In this document: one piece after another, positions 1-6,057 of the stretch | Numbering within the stretch: position 1 is the first letter of the stretch | Layout: every line of letters starts with the position of its first letter | Source of the DNA: an uncultured Bacteroidales bacterium | GTDB lineage: Bacteria > Bacteroidota > Bacteroidia > Bacteroidales > Paludibacteraceae | DNA length: 6,862 nucleotides | Reading direction: 5' to 3' | NCBI GenBank assembly: GCA_937907165.1 | Contig: CALCUH010000116.1 | Span: 1-6,862 of the forward strand | Notes under the pieces: model-generated | What the model was told of the DNA's origin: nothing | Databases searched by the model: none | Seen by the model: the letters and a program-made list of their open reading frames with translations, nothing else | Program-made: the position numbers and the translations under genes

Positions 1-72
1 AGTATCCATAAAAAGCCCAATAAGAAACTTTTTCGTAAATTTTTAAACAGCTTCTAAGATAATTGAAAAAAT

Positions 73-103
73 TTTGGTGTTTCATTACTATTTTCTATTT
101 TTG
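73..103 (+). promoter_or_regulatory. Bacteroides-type promoter of the xylanase gene
   Basis: TTTG at 73-76 and TATTTTTG at 96-103 are separated by exactly 19 nt. This matches the Bacteroidota primary sigma-factor pattern (-33 TTTG, 19-21 nt, -7 TAnnTTTG). Transcription would start near 108-112, leaving an unusually long 5' untranslated leader of about 140 nt before the ATG at 249. It is the best -33/-7 pair seen in the window. Confidence 0.6.
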
Positions 104-154
104 CTCTGGGCTATTGTGTTTGAACTAATAAATTATTTCGTCTTTATTTACTGA

Positions 155-175
155 GGTAATAATCTATTATTATCC
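155..175 (+). other. A/T-rich hairpin in the predicted xylanase 5' UTR
   Basis: TAATAAT (157-163) and ATTATTA (166-172) are complementary. GG at 155-156 can add two G-C pairs with CC at 174-175 if T173 bulges out. The hairpin lies between the predicted promoter and the start codon, so it would be transcribed. It is weak and may be chance in A/T-rich DNA. Nothing else structured is evident in 1-248, apart from a 4-bp CCTA/TAGG pairing at 184-200. Confidence 0.25.
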
Positions 176-248
176 AAATTGCGCCTACTTATTACTTAGG
201 ATAGTTAATTAAATATATAGTTAAAACCATTCATTAAAACACAAAATC

Positions 249-2324
249 ATGAAAAAACAAATTACAGCACTAGTTGCGACTACGCTTATGGGCATAGGCA
301 TAGCTGATGCGCAGTTGAACCAAAACTCATGTAAGTTTTTGGGTAACATTACAACACGTGGACAAGTTCAACCTAACGTCGGCAACTTGAAATATGAGAA
401 CTTATGGGACCAAATGACCCCTGAAAACGAAACAAAGTGGGGTTCTATCGCAAACAAGGAGGTATCATCTGTGGCTGAGGCATTATCCTCCTGGAGCTGG
501 GGATCTGCAGATAGAGAGTATCAGTGGTGCAAAGAAAACGGCGTACAATTTAAGTTCCACTGTTTGCTATGGACATCCCAGTACCCTAACTATTTGAAGG
601 ATTTCACAGGTGACAGATTGAAAAAACAGATTGACATCTGGTTCGAGGCTGTCTCAAAAAAATATCCTGACTTGACAGTGATGGACGTTGTCAATGAGGC
701 TATCATTGGTCATGCAGAGAATGATAACAACGGACAAGCTAAGACGTTTAAGAATAACTTGGCTAATGCAATGTCTCCAGGAAGTCAACCAAGAGATTAC
801 AAGTGGATTACCGAAGCGTTTAAATTGGCTCGTAAGTACTTCCCTAATACCATATTAATTTACAACGACTACAACACTTTAACCCACCAGAAAAATGATT
901 TTATAGACCTCGTTTCAACATTGGTAAAACAAGGAGCTCCAATTGATGCCTACGGACACCAGACCCACGATTTGGACGACTATTATAACGCGCGTGGTAA
1001 CATGTCCGGCTTCGAAGACAATTTGAGGGACATACACAACCAAATCACTCAAAAAGGAGGCAGGGAATTGCAGTGTTACATCACTGAATATGACATCAAC
1101 CAATCCAACGACAACACCCAATTAACCATCATGCAAGGTTCCTTCCCTGCGATGTGGGAGGCTGATTTCGTTGCGGGAATCACAATATGGGGATTTGTGA
1201 ATGGCGCTACTTGGAGAGCAAATACCGGTTTGGTGAACAGTCAAGGCCAAGATCGTAGCAGTATGAGATGGTTGCGCGAATACATGGCGTCGGACAAGGC
1301 CAAGAATGTCACAGCGAAATTCTGCGGCAAGGAGGCGGGAGGTCCTGCTGGTCCATACGCAAGTATCGAGGCAAGCAAAACCACCATCGTTCTTGGCAAC
1401 AGCGTGGATTTATCCGTTAAAGTGAACAATGTTGAAGGCGGTGTCAGAAGCATTACTTATTACGACGGAAACAACACGATCGGAGAAGGCGAAAAAATCA
1501 CTTGGACTCCTGAATCAGCAGGAAGCCACTCAATTTCTGTCGTTGTTATCACTAATAGCAACGAGGAAGTAAAAGGCACCTCAACCATTAAAGTGGTTGA
1601 GCCGGGTAAACCCTATGGCGGAACAGCAGCGACCATCCCTGGAAAGATCGAGGCGGAGAATTACGACGAAGGAGAATCCGGCATAGCATTCTTCGACCAA
1701 TCAGCAGGTAACTCTTGCGATGACCAAACAAACGAATATCGAAAAGATGACGTGGACATCAAGACGATCGACGGTGGTTATGCGGTCGGCTCGTTCGAAG
1801 GAGACGAATGGATGGCTTACACCGTTGATGTTCAAGAGGATGGAGAATACAATGTGACAATCCGTTTGGGTGAAGGCAACGATTCAGGCTCCTTGTCTGT
1901 ATCACTCGACAAATCGGATGTCTCATTCGACGTGAAAGTCAACAAACTAGGCGACTGGGGCACCTTCGAAGAGGTGAAATTGGACCCTGTGACCCTCAAG
2001 AAAGGCGAACAAATCATGACCATCAAGAATACCGGCAGCTGGATTGACGTGGACTGGATCAAGTTCGAGAAAATAGGTGGCGAAACAGGTATGGAGGAGA
2101 ACGTCATCACCCCAATCACCATCGCGCCAAACCCTGCCTCTTCGGTTGTTACAATCTACGGTGCGACACCAATCAGCGTGGAATTCGTCTCCGCTGAAGG
2201 CGTGGTTGTGAAGAAGAGCAACGAAAACGTCATCTCTATCGATGATTTGCAAGCCGGCAACTACATCGTTCGCGTCGTTACCGAAAATGGCGTGACAGTT
2301 AAGAAACTGGTCGTAGAAAAGTAA
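249..2324 (+). CDS. Secreted GH10 endo-1,4-beta-xylanase with CBM6-like domain and T9SS sorting tail
   Basis: A 691-residue extracellular enzyme predicted to cut internal beta-1,4 bonds of xylan. Residues 1-21 are a signal peptide ending in ADA. The GH10 barrel covers about 28-360. E150 in DVVNEA is the acid/base catalyst and E280 in ITEYD the nucleophile. FHCLLW (103-108), the GHQTH segment ending at H240, and W314/W322 match the other conserved GH10 substrate-site positions. Residues 368-452 look like an Ig-type beta-sandwich spacer. Residues 460-608 look like a CBM6-type carbohydrate-binding module (IEAENY near the start, DWIKFE at the end). Residues 620-691 form a type A T9SS sorting domain (APNPASS at 627-633, ending KKLVVEK), so the protein should cross the outer membrane through the type IX system and be anchored or released outside. 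The usual second histidine of the GH10 W-H-S-Q motif is T109 (WTSQ), and the usual D of WGxxD is N318. The start is the first ATG with a good signal peptide and an A-rich, SD-less upstream region. The gene stands alone, with its own promoter and terminator. Confidence 0.95.
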   Translation: MKKQITALVATTLMGIGIADAQLNQNSCKFLGNITTRGQVQPNVGNLKYENLWDQMTPENETKWGSIANKEVSSVAEALSSWSWGSADREYQWCKENGVQFKFHCLLWTSQYPNYLKDFTGDRLKKQIDIWFEAVSKKYPDLTVMDVVNEAIIGHAENDNNGQAKTFKNNLANAMSPGSQPRDYKWITEAFKLARKYFPNTILIYNDYNTLTHQKNDFIDLVSTLVKQGAPIDAYGHQTHDLDDYYNARGNMSGFEDNLRDIHNQITQKGGRELQCYITEYDINQSNDNTQLTIMQGSFPAMWEADFVAGITIWGFVNGATWRANTGLVNSQGQDRSSMRWLREYMASDKAKNVTAKFCGKEAGGPAGPYASIEASKTTIVLGNSVDLSVKVNNVEGGVRSITYYDGNNTIGEGEKITWTPESAGSHSISVVVITNSNEEVKGTSTIKVVEPGKPYGGTAATIPGKIEAENYDEGESGIAFFDQSAGNSCDDQTNEYRKDDVDIKTIDGGYAVGSFEGDEWMAYTVDVQEDGEYNVTIRLGEGNDSGSLSVSLDKSDVSFDVKVNKLGDWGTFEEVKLDPVTLKKGEQIMTIKNTGSWIDVDWIKFEKIGGETGMEENVITPITIAPNPASSVVTIYGATPISVEFVSAEGVVVKKSNENVISIDDLQAGNYIVRVVTENGVTVKKLVVEK

Positions 2325-2373
2325 TTAAAACAGGTTCCGCCATACGCGGATTAGAGTTAAAATGAATATGATG

Positions 2374-2409
2374 AAAGCGGTTGTGGGCTATCCTACAGCC
2401 GCTTTTTTT
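2374..2409 (+). terminator. Intrinsic terminator after the xylanase gene
   Basis: A 14-bp stem (2374-2387 with 2392-2405), containing two G-U wobbles and a 4-nt CTAT loop, runs into seven T residues (2403-2409). It lies 50 nt after the stop codon and closes the monocistronic xylanase transcript. Confidence 0.9.
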
Positions 2410-2573
2410 ATTCCACACCTTTCGCCGACACTCATTACGGATATATATATGCGAAACAGAACAAATGCTATTTTTATTATTACTGTCCGGTAAACTTTTT
2501 ATGAATTTATACTTTTTGCAAAAAATTGTACTGTATAATTAATAATACGTAATAATCGCATTGTATATTATGT

Positions 2574-2592
2574 ACAACCCCTGCGGGGTTGT
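2574..2592. repeat. GC-rich palindrome, copy 1
   Basis: ACAACCCCTGCGGGGTTGT is an 8-bp perfect inverted repeat with a 3-nt TGC centre. It is followed by TTGAT and a run of G (2598-2603). The core CCCCTGCGGGG recurs at 2632-2642, and the downstream GTTGTTTGAT (2588-2597) recurs at 2663-2672, so this is one of two related units. Short palindromes with this kind of core are, from memory, dispersed through many Bacteroidota genomes, where they resemble REP elements. It has no T-tract, so it is not a good terminator. Confidence 0.6.
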
Positions 2593-2630
2593 TTGATGGG
2601 GGGATGAATCCATTATTCTACCGATATGTA

Positions 2631-2643
2631 ACCCCTGCGGGGT
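2631..2643. repeat. GC-rich palindrome, copy 2
   Basis: ACCCCTGCGGGGT is a 5-bp inverted repeat around TGC, sharing its 11-base core with the palindrome at 2574-2592. ATGTA just before it (2626-2630) resembles ATGTAC before copy 1. GTTGTTTGAT follows at 2663-2672, before another G run (2675-2679). The unit is a diverged or rearranged second copy. The repeat runs to about 2679. Confidence 0.55.
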
Positions 2644-2809
2644 AGACTCCTATTCAGCTCTCGTTGTTTGATTAGGGGGCTTGGTTTCCGAAAAAAGAAT
2701 CCGCGATACCGTATTTACTGGCATTGCGAACTATTTGGCATGTCTTTTCACGTTTAGCGGACGCCAATATGTTTTATACATTATACATGATTTTTAGAAA
2801 TTAATTCGC

Positions 2810-2817
2810 TACTTTTG
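2810..2817 (+). promoter_or_regulatory. -7 promoter element of the orphan lipoprotein gene
   Basis: TACTTTTG matches the Bacteroidota -7 consensus TAnnTTTG, and the same octamer lies at the same place in the second module copy (3766-3773). No clear TTTG lies 19-21 nt upstream; the best there is CATG at 2786-2789. Transcription would start about 2822-2825, at the GGTTTTTCG of the leader repeat. A TTG at 2815 could open a longer reading frame into the lipoprotein gene, but it falls inside this element and so should not be transcribed. Confidence 0.55.
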
Positions 2818-2890
2818 TATGGTTTTTCGAATCACGTCGCAACAGAACGATTGTCACACAAAAAGCTTTCGGACGTCTTTCAACCTGTAT
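2810..2890 (+). repeat. Promoter/leader repeat, copy 1
   Basis: About 81 nt that recur at 3766-3845 with roughly 90% identity (six mismatches and one single-base gap). The repeat starts exactly at the -7 element, so nearly all of it would be 5' UTR. GGTT (2821-2824) can pair with AACC (2882-2885), and ACGTC (2834-2838) with GACGT (2872-2876). Both pairings are kept in copy 2, while the differences fall mostly in unpaired parts. It may be a folded RNA leader or simply the 5' end of a duplicated unit. Confidence 0.7.
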
Positions 2891-2919
2891 TATCTATAGA
2901 AACTTTTACACTTTCAATC

Positions 2920-3594
2920 ATGAAACATAATATATTTTCACTCCTCAAATGGGCACTCTTTTGCGCTATTCTTTCCATTCCTTTCGCCTGTGGTGACGAG
3001 ACAGATGGCGAACCAGAATATTTTTGGGAATCCAAACATCTCCATAATAGCTATACGATTCCGGATTCTCTGAGCAATATGAGCTGGCATATACATCCCA
3101 ATTATCCCAAGGATTCATTTGTCATAAGTTTTTGCATAAATGGAGAAACGGTCTATTCGGATGAATACAAAGTTCCCCAAAAGCCAGAAGTGTTCGACTC
3201 CATCTGCCGTCTCTACCACGACACGGCTTGGTACGGGAAAAGTAATGCGATGTATCCACCTGTCGCCTATCCCGTCAGCGGCATCTCCATCGTCTCGGAC
3301 ACAGACTTCGACGAAAGTCACCCCGCAGGAAGCGATTTGAGTGACATCGCAATCCTGTTAACCAATTCTTGGGGTGATTTCGTGCTGAACGGTTATCCAC
3401 GCGGAGATGAACAGTTGAAAAAAATCACAAAAAAATTCTCCGAATTCACCCACAACGAAAAATGTCTATGGTACGATGGAAGTTTTCAAATATATTTCCC
3501 TCTCCCCACCCTCTCCCGCACACACCATCTGACCGTCACCCTCTCCTTTGAGGGAGGGAAGAGCATCTCCTCGACGATAGAGGTGAATCTGTAA
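2920..3594 (+). CDS. Putative lipoprotein of unknown function (orphan copy of the protease-linked lipoprotein)
   Basis: A 224-residue protein with a Lys-containing start, a hydrophobic stretch (about 5-23) and a candidate lipid-anchor cysteine at C24 in PFACGDE. The lipobox is loose (P-F-A-C rather than L-A-G-C), so lipidation is likely but not certain. Acidic residues just after the cysteine fit surface-exposed Bacteroidota lipoproteins. The rest looks like a soluble, beta-rich domain. A DTDFDESHPAGSDLSD segment (about 128-143) is conspicuous and faintly recalls other Bacteroidales lipoproteins, but I do not assign a family. The ATG at 2920 is chosen because it begins the signal peptide and aligns with the start of the paralogue at 5380; the in-frame TTG at 2815 lies inside the promoter. 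The first 87 residues are about 63% identical to the paralogue. From K88 on the two proteins, and their DNA, are identical. Unlike the paralogue, this copy has no protease gene in front and is transcribed alone. Confidence 0.8.
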   Translation: MKHNIFSLLKWALFCAILSIPFACGDETDGEPEYFWESKHLHNSYTIPDSLSNMSWHIHPNYPKDSFVISFCINGETVYSDEYKVPQKPEVFDSICRLYHDTAWYGKSNAMYPPVAYPVSGISIVSDTDFDESHPAGSDLSDIAILLTNSWGDFVLNGYPRGDEQLKKITKKFSEFTHNEKCLWYDGSFQIYFPLPTLSRTHHLTVTLSFEGGKSISSTIEVNL

Positions 3595-3698
3595 GAAGAA
3601 TTTTTCTCTCATAATGGGAAGCCGCAACACACGAAACTGTTGCGGCTTCTTTTCTTCATTTCCCTTAACTCGCCGCCAACTGGAGGATGAGGCAAGTG
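3181..3698 (+). repeat. 518-bp perfect direct repeat, copy 1
   Basis: Every base from 3181 to 3698 matches 5644-6161 (offset 2463). The repeat covers the last 137 codons of the lipoprotein gene plus its stop codon, the terminator, and about 45 bp beyond. Identity includes all synonymous positions and noncoding bases, and it stops abruptly at both ends. This points to very recent duplication or gene conversion. Confidence 0.97.
3618..3653 (+). terminator. Intrinsic terminator after the orphan lipoprotein gene
   Basis: An 11-bp perfect stem, GAAGCCGCAAC (3618-3628) with GTTGCGGCTTC (3639-3649), has a 10-nt loop and is followed by TTTTCTTC. It lies 23 nt after the stop codon. The same terminator is repeated after the second lipoprotein gene, within the 518-bp repeat. 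Confidence 0.9.
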
Positions 3699-3742
3699 TG
3701 GTCTATAACAGCTTACACGATTGCTATTTTTATATATTTACT

Positions 3743-3773
3743 TATGTTTTATGAAAAATATTTAATACTTTTG
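3743..3773 (+). promoter_or_regulatory. Promoter of the C10 protease-lipoprotein operon
   Basis: TACTTTTG at 3766-3773 is a full match to the -7 consensus. TATG at 3743-3746, 19 nt upstream, matches three of four bases of the -33 TTTG. The start of transcription would be near 3778-3781, about 90 nt before the first possible start codon. The -7 octamer is shared with copy 1, but the sequence upstream of it is not, so the two promoters may differ in strength. Confidence 0.55.
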
Positions 3774-3845
3774 TGCGGTTTTTCGAATCACGTCGCAACG
3801 GAACGATTGTCAAAAAAATCCTTTCGGACGTCTTTCAACCTGTAT
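3766..3845 (+). repeat. Promoter/leader repeat, copy 2
   Basis: About 80 nt nearly identical to 2810-2890. It runs from the -7 element to the CAACCTGTAT motif (3836-3845). The GGTT/AACC (3777-3780 with 3837-3840) and ACGTC/GACGT pairings are intact. A short A-rich stretch follows and leads into the protease gene. It forms the 5' leader of the protease operon. Weak open frames across it arise from shared DNA and shift after the one-base gap, so it does not look protein-coding. Confidence 0.7.
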
Positions 3846-3871
3846 AATTGTTTAACTATTAATTTTATCTA

Positions 3872-5359
3872 ATGATTAAAATGCGAAAATGCGAAAATGC
3901 GAAAATGTTACGAAAAGTTCTTTTCCTTTCGCTAGTGGTTTCTAACACATGCCAGCTTACCAGCTGCAAGGACGACAATGAGATGGAACAACAGTTACCT
4001 ACATCTCAAGAAATTCAACAGGACAGTTGTCCGCTCAATTACAAAGCGATTTTCTCCGACAACCACACCATGAGTTGGGAGGATGCCGCAGCCCTCTCCG
4101 AAGAAGTGGCGGCTCTGCACTTCGGGAGCATCTCCGGCGACAAGGCGCTCCGTTCGGGCGGACGCAGAGTGGTCAACGCGGGTCGTGTCATCGGGAAGAG
4201 TTCCAACACCCTTCGTTCAGGATCCGACCTAAATGCGCTACCAGACACCCTCGCCTACGTCTGCAATTTTGCGGACAGCACTGGGTTCGCCATCATCTGC
4301 GCTGACGACCGTGTGGGTTGCCCCATCCTAGCCTGCGTGGACAGCGGCACACTCGGCGACACGACCGACAACCCGGGCATCGCCATCTTTCTTGAAGGAG
4401 CTCAATCCTTCATAGAAAACTCCATCCTAAAATTCGAAGAGGAGAAAGACTCTTTGCGTGAGGTGGCGATAAAAAAAATCGGCGGCACACCGAAAGAGTG
4501 TAATACGACACTGAAGAAAATCTACACGGGTAACTACAAGTTGTTAAAATCAAAAGAGTCGGTGGATGCACTGCTCAACACCACTTGGGCACAGAGCGGC
4601 GCCCCATACAACACGCTAGTCTCTGAAGTTTGTTCAGGCAATGCAGGCGGACACGCGCCAGCAGGTTGTTGGGCGGTCGCTATTTCTCAAATTATGGGAT
4701 ACTATAAGTACCCTACTTCCTTTTCAGACACCAGAACTGGAGGATACGGAAGATTTAGTTTAAATTGGAACGAAATGCTAAAGAAGAAAAATGCGGACTC
4801 CCTCACTGGGTCGGCATATCGAAACCAAGTAAGCAAACTTCTTGAATACGTCGGCTACAAAATAGGCATGAAGTATGGTTGCGATGGCAGCGGTGCCAAT
4901 GAAGACAACGCCATGAGTTTCATGAAAGCGTGCGGCTACAGCGGCACGTCAGGAGTGGATTTCAATTTCACCAACGTCATATCCCAAATTAAGGAAAAGA
5001 AGCCCGTCATCATGACAGGCAAGAAGAACCGGACAAACCGCTTCCTAGGACTTATCTATACCTATTCCGGCGGCCACGCATGGGTGGTGGACGGATACTC
5101 CTTCGACGAGGCGACGGAAGAACACCGCTACCAAATAGACACGAACGACGAATCCGCCACAAAAGATGTGTTGCTCTCCGTTTCCTACAAACATCCGTTG
5201 CTCCACATCAACTGGGGTTGGGGAGGACTATGCAACGGTTACTTCGCCAGCGGATGCTTCCACATCACAGAAGCAGAAAAATTCGACCGGAAAGTTAACA
5301 ATCCTTCAGAGGATGCCAACTATAAATACAAACATAAAGTATTCCCAATTTACAGATAA
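3872..5359 (+). CDS. C10 family (streptopain-like) cysteine protease, lipoprotein
   Basis: A 495-residue secreted cysteine protease precursor, papain-like in chemistry. The signal peptide ends in the lipobox LTSC (C32); CKDDNE after it resembles the K-(D/E)2 surface-export signal described for Bacteroidota lipoproteins, so the enzyme is probably on the cell surface. Residues about 55-225 are a propeptide: the NFADSTGFAIICADDRVGCPIL region (132-153) resembles the inhibitory prodomain of C10 zymogens. The catalytic domain covers about 230-495. It has C266 in PAGCWAVAISQIM as nucleophile, H402 in GGHAWVVDGY as base, and the HINWGWGG loop (445-452) typical of the family. Length fits bacterial C10 precursors. 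The start is uncertain: 3872 is the outermost ATG, while 3905 (Met12) gives a tidier 20-residue lipoprotein signal. Neither has a Shine-Dalgarno site. The lipoprotein gene follows after 20 nt, so the two are co-transcribed. In Bacteroides fragilis, as I recall, C10 proteases are linked to genes for inhibitors, which makes the neighbour a candidate partner. Confidence 0.93.
   Translation: MIKMRKCENAKMLRKVLFLSLVVSNTCQLTSCKDDNEMEQQLPTSQEIQQDSCPLNYKAIFSDNHTMSWEDAAALSEEVAALHFGSISGDKALRSGGRRVVNAGRVIGKSSNTLRSGSDLNALPDTLAYVCNFADSTGFAIICADDRVGCPILACVDSGTLGDTTDNPGIAIFLEGAQSFIENSILKFEEEKDSLREVAIKKIGGTPKECNTTLKKIYTGNYKLLKSKESVDALLNTTWAQSGAPYNTLVSEVCSGNAGGHAPAGCWAVAISQIMGYYKYPTSFSDTRTGGYGRFSLNWNEMLKKKNADSLTGSAYRNQVSKLLEYVGYKIGMKYGCDGSGANEDNAMSFMKACGYSGTSGVDFNFTNVISQIKEKKPVIMTGKKNRTNRFLGLIYTYSGGHAWVVDGYSFDEATEEHRYQIDTNDESATKDVLLSVSYKHPLLHINWGWGGLCNGYFASGCFHITEAEKFDRKVNNPSEDANYKYKHKVFPIYR
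3881..3904 (+). repeat. Tandem 8-bp repeat (ATGCGAAA x3) at the protease gene start
   Basis: Three perfect copies of ATGCGAAA are followed by another ATG at 3905. Because the unit is 8 bp, its ATGs fall in three different frames: 3881 and 3905 are in frame with the protease, 3889 and 3897 are not. Gain or loss of one unit would put starts at 3872 or 3881 out of frame but leave a start at 3905 intact. With only three units, slippage may be rare. Confidence 0.85.
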
Positions 5360-5379
5360 TAACTTCTAATTTCATAATC

Positions 5380-6057
5380 ATGAAACAAATAATTTTATTT
5401 ATTCTAAAATGTGCGACCCTCTACACGCTCCTATCCATCTCATTCGCTTGTGGCGACGATAATGAAGATGGATATCCACCAATTTACTGGGAATCCAAAC
5501 ATCTCCATAATAGCTATACGATTCCGGATTCACTAAGCGATCTGAACTGGAATATAGATCCCTATTATCACAAGGATTCTTTTGTCATAGGTTATTGCAT
5601 AAAAGGGGAAACGGTCTATTCGGATGAATGCAAAATTCCCAATAAGCCAGAAGTGTTCGACTCCATCTGCCGTCTCTACCACGACACGGCTTGGTACGGG
5701 AAAAGTAATGCGATGTATCCACCTGTCGCCTATCCCGTCAGCGGCATCTCCATCGTCTCGGACACAGACTTCGACGAAAGTCACCCCGCAGGAAGCGATT
5801 TGAGTGACATCGCAATCCTGTTAACCAATTCTTGGGGTGATTTCGTGCTGAACGGTTATCCACGCGGAGATGAACAGTTGAAAAAAATCACAAAAAAATT
5901 CTCCGAATTCACCCACAACGAAAAATGTCTATGGTACGATGGAAGTTTTCAAATATATTTCCCTCTCCCCACCCTCTCCCGCACACACCATCTGACCGTC
6001 ACCCTCTCCTTTGAGGGAGGGAAGAGCATCTCCTCGACGATAGAGGTGAATCTGTAA
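5380..6057 (+). CDS. Putative lipoprotein of unknown function, co-transcribed with the C10 protease
   Basis: A 225-residue paralogue of the protein encoded at 2920-3594. It has a hydrophobic signal sequence and a candidate lipid-anchor cysteine at C24 in SFACGDDNED; the lipobox is loose, but the acidic residues after it fit a surface lipoprotein. Residues 1-88 differ from the paralogue at roughly a third of positions, apart from an identical WESKHLHNSYTIPDSLS block (37-53). Residues 89-225 are identical. No enzyme motif or known inhibitor fold is recognisable; in particular it lacks the prodomain-like GFxI...D motif expected of Spi-type C10 inhibitors. It starts 20 nt after the protease stop codon and is followed by a strong terminator, so protease and lipoprotein form a two-gene operon. 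The context suggests a partner of the protease (inhibitor, immunity protein, chaperone or substrate-holding subunit), which is inference only. Confidence 0.85.
   Translation: MKQIILFILKCATLYTLLSISFACGDDNEDGYPPIYWESKHLHNSYTIPDSLSDLNWNIDPYYHKDSFVIGYCIKGETVYSDECKIPNKPEVFDSICRLYHDTAWYGKSNAMYPPVAYPVSGISIVSDTDFDESHPAGSDLSDIAILLTNSWGDFVLNGYPRGDEQLKKITKKFSEFTHNEKCLWYDGSFQIYFPLPTLSRTHHLTVTLSFEGGKSISSTIEVNL

Larger units (their letters stand above)
2410..2809. other. Gene-free intergenic region with palindromic repeats
   Basis: No open frame with a credible start, codon pattern or domain is seen on either strand. The first part (2410-2570) is very A/T-rich. The middle (2574-2679) holds two short GC palindromes, listed separately. 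The last part (2680-2809) is unremarkable and runs up to the promoter of the first lipoprotein gene. It separates the xylanase from the protease/lipoprotein module. Confidence 0.6.

Noticed and set aside
2481..2520. ACTGTCCGGTAAAC followed by A/T-rich DNA, reminiscent of an insertion-sequence end
   Set aside because: No matching inverted end, target-site duplication or transposase fragment is visible, and the resemblance is only from memory.
2574..2672. CRISPR-like reading of the two GC palindromes
   Set aside because: There are only two imperfect units with shared motifs at unequal spacing, and no regular repeat-spacer pattern.
2815..2919. A 35-residue N-terminal extension of the first lipoprotein from a TTG at 2815
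   Set aside because: The TTG is part of the -7 promoter element, the paralogue starts at the position matching 2920, and the extension would bury the signal peptide.
3115..3321. Open frames on the opposite strand or other frames inside the lipoprotein genes (also 5533-5784 and 3140-3340), the xylanase gene and the protease gene
   Set aside because: They lie wholly within well-supported genes, lack recognisable domains, and their repetition follows from the 518-bp DNA repeat.
3687..3872. A 61-codon open frame across the second leader, sharing GFSNHVATERLS with the frame upstream of the first lipoprotein
   Set aside because: The shared residues just reflect duplicated noncoding DNA. The frame shifts after the one-base gap, spans a promoter, and has no other coding sign.
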